In this document: in pieces, positions 22,940-25,809 of the stretch
Layout of the letters: each line of letters starts with the position of its first letter
How positions within the stretch are numbered: position 1 is the stretch's first letter
Assembly: GCA_002440945.1 (NCBI GenBank)
Contig: DJWG01000011.1
Coordinates: 1-25,809 of the forward strand
DNA length: 25,809 bases
Origin: Rhodobacteraceae bacterium UBA6236
GTDB lineage: Bacteria; Pseudomonadota; Alphaproteobacteria; Rhodobacterales; Rhodobacteraceae
Direction: 5' to 3'
Translations under genes and position numbers: made by a program
The notes under the pieces: model-generated
Database searches by the model: none
Told to the model about the DNA's origin: nothing
The model's input: only the letters and a program-made list of their open reading frames with translations

Positions 22940-23154
22940 TCCGTCACCAGCGCGGTTTGCAGGGATTTGCCGCCTCTCCCGTTGGACATGGTTGACGGAC
23001 CGGCGGAATTTCCCCATGTCAATCTGACGGCAGACAGGTCGTCGTGACGTGGTTTACGACCGCATTGCGACGAGGGCGCAAGCGCGCCGGTCAGGAATTG
23101 GAACCCGATGCACCCAACCCGCATTGCATCGGAAATTGCAGAGAGATACCGGCG

Positions 23155-23478
23155 ATGAAATGGCATCATGTTCAGGAAAACTGGTCGGCATTCTTCGATG
23201 CGATCACCGACAAATGGCCTGACGCCGACGAGGCCGAGCTGGAAGAGATCGACGGCGACCAGCGCGCCTTCCTGGCCTATATCGCTGACCTCACCGGCCA
23301 GGAAATGGCCGATGTCCGCGAAGAGATCCGCGAATGGCTGGCCGGGGAACTGCCTTCGGATGTGGTGATGGACCCGCGCCACAACGATCATTCGATCACC
23401 CTGTCGGGCAAGTTCGTCCCCGAAGGCGAAGACGTCTACGACGATGACGCCCGGTTCGGGGACGACCGCGAGGAATAG
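23155..23478 (+). CDS. Small acidic CsbD-like protein
   Basis: Cytoplasmic protein of 107 residues, very rich in Asp and Glu. The first 65 residues (MKWHHVQENWSAFFDAITDK, then WPDADEAELEEIDGDQRAFL, and EEIREWLAGE) follow the CsbD/YjbJ pattern of a Trp near the start, a central helix pair and a closing Trp, though the match is loose. The acidic tail ends VYDDDARFGDDREE. No catalytic motif or membrane segment. ATG at 23155 fits the family N-terminus; a GTG in frame at 23044 would add 37 residues of unlike composition and is rejected. CsbD relatives are often stress-induced; function here is inferred. 215 bases of leader separate it from the entericidin-like gene. Confidence 0.7.
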   Translation: MKWHHVQENWSAFFDAITDKWPDADEAELEEIDGDQRAFLAYIADLTGQEMADVREEIREWLAGELPSDVVMDPRHNDHSITLSGKFVPEGEDVYDDDARFGDDREE

Positions 23479-23727
23479 CGCCTGCCGCCTGTGCGGTTCC
23501 ACAAGGTGTGGCCCCGGGTCGGCGTGGGCCATACTGATGTCATTGGGGAACGTTTCCACCTGATCGTTGCGGCTGCCCGCCTCGACAGGCGCAAACCTGA
23601 CCGCATCCGCAGACCCCTGTCCCTGCCCGCTTGACCCCGGTTTGAAGCGACGTGCATCGCACCTTGTCATGGGTGGCCGGGGCCTCTGCGGCCCCGCGCC
23701 CTCGGCCCCGCAACAGCCCGCGTCGCC
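23479..23727. other. Convergent intergenic region
   Basis: Between the CsbD-like gene and the deacetylase-like gene. Open frames here have unlike codon usage and no ribosome binding site, so I call no gene. It contains a 7-base-pair hairpin CGGGGCC-tctgc-GGCCCCG (23678-23696) without a T-run, at best a weak terminator. Confidence 0.4.
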
Positions 23728-25602
23728 CTACTTCAGGAACGCCGTCACCGGGCCAACCTTCACGCCCAGCCCGGACTTTTCCGCCTCGGCCTTGGCGATG
23801 AACTGCTTGAGCGCGGCGATGCTGTCGGGGTAGGAGCGCAGGACCACCACCGCACCGCCCTTCTGCTGCGCCTGGAAGGCTTCGGCTTCCAGGGTGCGCA
23901 GGACTTCTGCGGCATCGCCGCGCGGTTCGTCCACGACGCGGCTCACCTCGGCCTGCGGCAGGCCCTGCGACCGGGCAATCTCGCGCGCGGGGCTCAGGCC
24001 CCGGGCATAGCTGACCAGCCCCAGTCCTTCGTCCTTCAGGATCGCCACCATCTGCTGGGCGACCGGGCGACGGGTCATGAGCGTGTTTTCCGGCGAGGTC
24101 ATCACCGCCACCGCCTCGGGCATCCCGGCGCTGATCGACTGATAGCTCACCTCGACATCCGATGCGGTGCCCTCCTTGGGCAGACCGTCGGCCAGCATCG
24201 CCACCTCAAAGCCATGGGCCCGGGCACGGGCGGCCACTTCCAGACCGTCCTTGCGCATCGGATTGATGGCCAGGGTGACCGGAACCGGCAGCGCCATCAG
24301 ATCGGCCATGTTCGCACCGCCGCCGGCATTGCCAAGTTCGATCACGATGACCCCCAGAACCGGCAGGTTCGCGGGGTTGTCCAGCCGCGCGGCATAGCGG
24401 TGCAACGGCAGTTCGGCCACGTCCGCCGCGCGCGGGCTGACGGGCGCTTCGATCATCCCCGGCGCGTCCGGCGCGCTGGGCGGCGCAGGCTCGACGCTGT
24501 CAAAAGCCTCCGGCCCCTCGCCTGCGGGCGCGGACTGGATCGTCGGCAGTCGGTTCACCCGCACACCGGGAACCGGCCGCTGAAACCCGGGCTTCGGCGC
24601 CGCCGTCACGCCCTTCGGCGGCTCGGGCGCATCGGGAGAGATCACCGGCGGCAGGTTCGACGGGGCTGCGTCCGAAGGTTTTTCCCCACCTTTCAAGACC
24701 GGCGGCAGGACTCGCTTGCCGACAGCGGTCGATCCGGCGCCGAATCCGCCAGAAGCACCCTCGTCGGGCATCATCTCCTCGGGCAGAGGATCGCCGGGCA
24801 GGGATTCGTCCGTCGGCTCGTCAGGGGCAGGCTCAAGGGCCGCCCCTTCATCGGGCTGGGTTGCCTCCAGCTGCGGCTGGTCCGGGGTGAGCGCCGGCGC
24901 GGGGATCGCCCCGGGCGCGGGTTCCGGGGCTGCTTGCGGCGCAGGTTCCGGGGCCAGCGTGGCCAAGGGCGGCACCGGGGCGGCATCCGGCGCGGTGGAC
25001 GCTTCGGGCACCGGAACCGATTTCGGCTCGGTGGGCAGGTCAAGCCCGGTGGGCGCGGCAGGGGCGGCCTCGGCGTCCGGCGCCTTTGCCAGAACCGACG
25101 CATCAGATTGGTCGGGCTGCGGCGCGGTATCGCCGCCGATGCTGGGCGGCGTGGGTTCCCTGGCCTCCGGCGCGGTGGCGGCGGGCGCGGGCGCGATGCT
25201 GACCGCCGCATCCGATGCCGGAGCGGGCGCAGGCGCATCCACGGCGGGCTTGTCGAATTCGGACCCCGCTGGCGGCGCGATGACCGCAGCATCGGGGGCG
25301 GCACGCGCGGCTTCCGCCGTCTGGGCCGGTTCGGTGGGGGCGGAAGGCTGAGGTTCGGACACCGCAGGCGACTCGGGCACCGTTCCGGTTGCCGCCGTTT
25401 CGCCCGTTGCGGGCGTGGCGCTTTCCGCAGCAGTCTCGGTTTCTGCCGCAGGCTCGGCGCCGGTTGGCGACATGCCCGGAACTGCGGACGCGGTCGCAAC
25501 CTCGTGGGGGACCGGCGGGGCGGACATCAGCGATACCGCTCCCAGGACGGCAACGGAAACGACGCCACCCGACAGCAGCCCAGCCAAAAGACCCTTGATC
25601 AA
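23728..25602 (-). CDS. Divergent polysaccharide deacetylase family protein with long Ala/Pro-rich region
   Basis: Protein of 624 residues. An N-terminal membrane anchor or signal (LLAGLLSGGVVSVAVLGAVSLM, about 5-26) is followed by about 370 residues of low-complexity Ala, Pro, Glu and Thr sequence, probably an unfolded periplasmic spacer. The C-terminal domain (about 405-624) matches the divergent polysaccharide deacetylase fold (PF04748). Residues usual for metal binding are replaced: IDDLG reads IELG (about 421-424), LHLPME reads MLADGLP (near 470), and NNHMGS reads TSPENTL (near 501-507). It is therefore probably a non-catalytic member. The start is TTG at 25600-25602, well supported by GGAGG 7 bases upstream; no ATG fits. 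Divergent from trpG. Confidence 0.85.
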   Translation of the reverse strand: MIKGLLAGLLSGGVVSVAVLGAVSLMSAPPVPHEVATASAVPGMSPTGAEPAAETETAAESATPATGETAATGTVPESPAVSEPQPSAPTEPAQTAEAARAAPDAAVIAPPAGSEFDKPAVDAPAPAPASDAAVSIAPAPAATAPEAREPTPPSIGGDTAPQPDQSDASVLAKAPDAEAAPAAPTGLDLPTEPKSVPVPEASTAPDAAPVPPLATLAPEPAPQAAPEPAPGAIPAPALTPDQPQLEATQPDEGAALEPAPDEPTDESLPGDPLPEEMMPDEGASGGFGAGSTAVGKRVLPPVLKGGEKPSDAAPSNLPPVISPDAPEPPKGVTAAPKPGFQRPVPGVRVNRLPTIQSAPAGEGPEAFDSVEPAPPSAPDAPGMIEAPVSPRAADVAELPLHRYAARLDNPANLPVLGVIVIELGNAGGGANMADLMALPVPVTLAINPMRKDGLEVAARARAHGFEVAMLADGLPKEGTASDVEVSYQSISAGMPEAVAVMTSPENTLMTRRPVAQQMVAILKDEGLGLVSYARGLSPAREIARSQGLPQAEVSRVVDEPRGDAAEVLRTLEAEAFQAQQKGGAVVVLRSYPDSIAALKQFIAKAEAEKSGLGVKVGPVTAFLK

Positions 25603-25768
25603 AACTCAGCCTCCGTAAATCGTCTGGCGCCCTGCATCCATCCATGCTGCAAGCTGGACAAAAGGGCAACGCATCCCGCGCGCCCTTGACCCCGCGGACG
25701 GCTCTGAGCATCTATAGCGTCACACCGCGCCGGGATCACCCCGGAATTTCTTTCCATCAGGACATCCC

Positions 25769-25809
25769 ATGCTGCTTCTGATCGATAACTACGACAGCTT
25801 CACCTACAA
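25769..25809 (+). CDS. trpG: Anthranilate synthase component II, glutaminase subunit (5' end only)
   Basis: Only 13 codons are in the window: MLLLIDNYDSFTY. LLIDNYDSFTYN is the conserved N-terminus of the TrpG/PabA glutamine amidotransferases, which supply ammonia to anthranilate or aminodeoxychorismate synthase. TrpG is preferred over PabA because, as I recall, trpG follows the divergent deacetylase-like gene in Rhodobacteraceae trp clusters. The ribosome binding site is weak (AGGACATCCC before the ATG). The rest of the gene lies beyond the window. Confidence 0.8.
   Translation, partial: MLLLIDNYDSFTY

Noticed and set aside
23092..23125. EcfG-type stress promoter before the CsbD-like gene (GGAAC present)
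   Set aside because: The expected -10 CGTT is missing at the right spacing (CATT instead), so one half of the motif is not enough.
23044..23154. N-terminal extension of the CsbD-like protein from GTG at 23044
   Set aside because: The added 37 residues are basic and unlike the acidic body; ATG at 23155 fits the family start.
23678..23696. Hairpin CGGGGCC-tctgc-GGCCCCG as a terminator for the deacetylase-like gene
   Set aside because: Stable but without a T-run in either direction.
24214..25689. A 491-codon Arg/Gly-rich plus-strand frame
   Set aside because: Antisense to the Ala/Pro-rich spacer of the deacetylase-like gene; GCN/CCN-rich DNA read backwards gives Arg/Gly-rich frames without stops.
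25684..25716. TTGACC and TATAGC as a trpG promoter
   Set aside because: The spacing is 21 bases, too long for a standard promoter; no trp leader peptide was seen.
1..25809. tRNA, rRNA, CRISPR array, insertion sequence or prophage
   Set aside because: None found by reading both strands. The only phage-like genes are the GTA-type lysis pair, with no integrase, terminase or structural gene beside them.

Overview
The window looks like the chromosome of a GC-rich alphaproteobacterium of the Rhodobacteraceae. The signs are: rpsI/rplM next to argC-ccmE; a GH108 endolysin plus holin pair of the kind that releases Rhodobacterales gene transfer agents (GTA); C-terminal VPLPA-CTERM sorting tags; an ECHDC3-like crotonase; a divergent polysaccharide deacetylase beside trpG; and wobble positions strongly biased to G/C. 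I saw no rRNA, tRNA, insertion sequence or CRISPR array. The genus cannot be fixed by reading alone.

Layout. 1-2589 (minus strand): rpsI (cut by the window edge), rplM, a secreted protein with a VPLPA-like C-terminal tail, and a hotdog thioesterase. A crotonase (2653-3447, plus) diverges from the thioesterase and meets the GTA holin tail to tail, the two stop codons sharing CTAG. 3444-6115 (minus) reads argC-ccmE-endolysin-holin and looks like one transcription unit. Then come thpR, a VPLPA-CTERM protein and murI (all minus), a divergent LysR gene, a candidate small RNA ending in a strong terminator, and purL (plus) with its own terminator. 12370-15275 (plus) is a molybdate locus: a one-domain ModE-like regulator, two Mo-box-like palindromes, then modA-modB-modC. 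It is followed by cbiX-psuK-psuG, joined by 4-base overlaps, and a DUF502 membrane protein. bdhA and a patatin-like lipase (minus) form a likely lipid/PHB-related pair. 20989-22939 (plus) holds a YejA-like binding protein and an entericidin-like lipoprotein, then a CsbD-like acidic protein. A long Ala/Pro-rich divergent polysaccharide deacetylase (minus) and the first codons of trpG (plus) close the window.

Most of the content is core metabolism: translation, arginine, cytochrome c, purine, cell wall, molybdate, pseudouridine, ketone body and tryptophan functions. The points most worth a second look are regulatory. The GTA endolysin has its ribosome binding site buried in a hairpin. The holin has two ATG codons, each with its own Shine-Dalgarno at the same distance. 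A compact sRNA-like locus with an exposed CCTCCC lies between the LysR gene and purL. The mod promoter region carries two identically built palindromes 45 bases apart. A terminator without an obvious gene closes an AT-richer ORF fragment near 20.8 kb.
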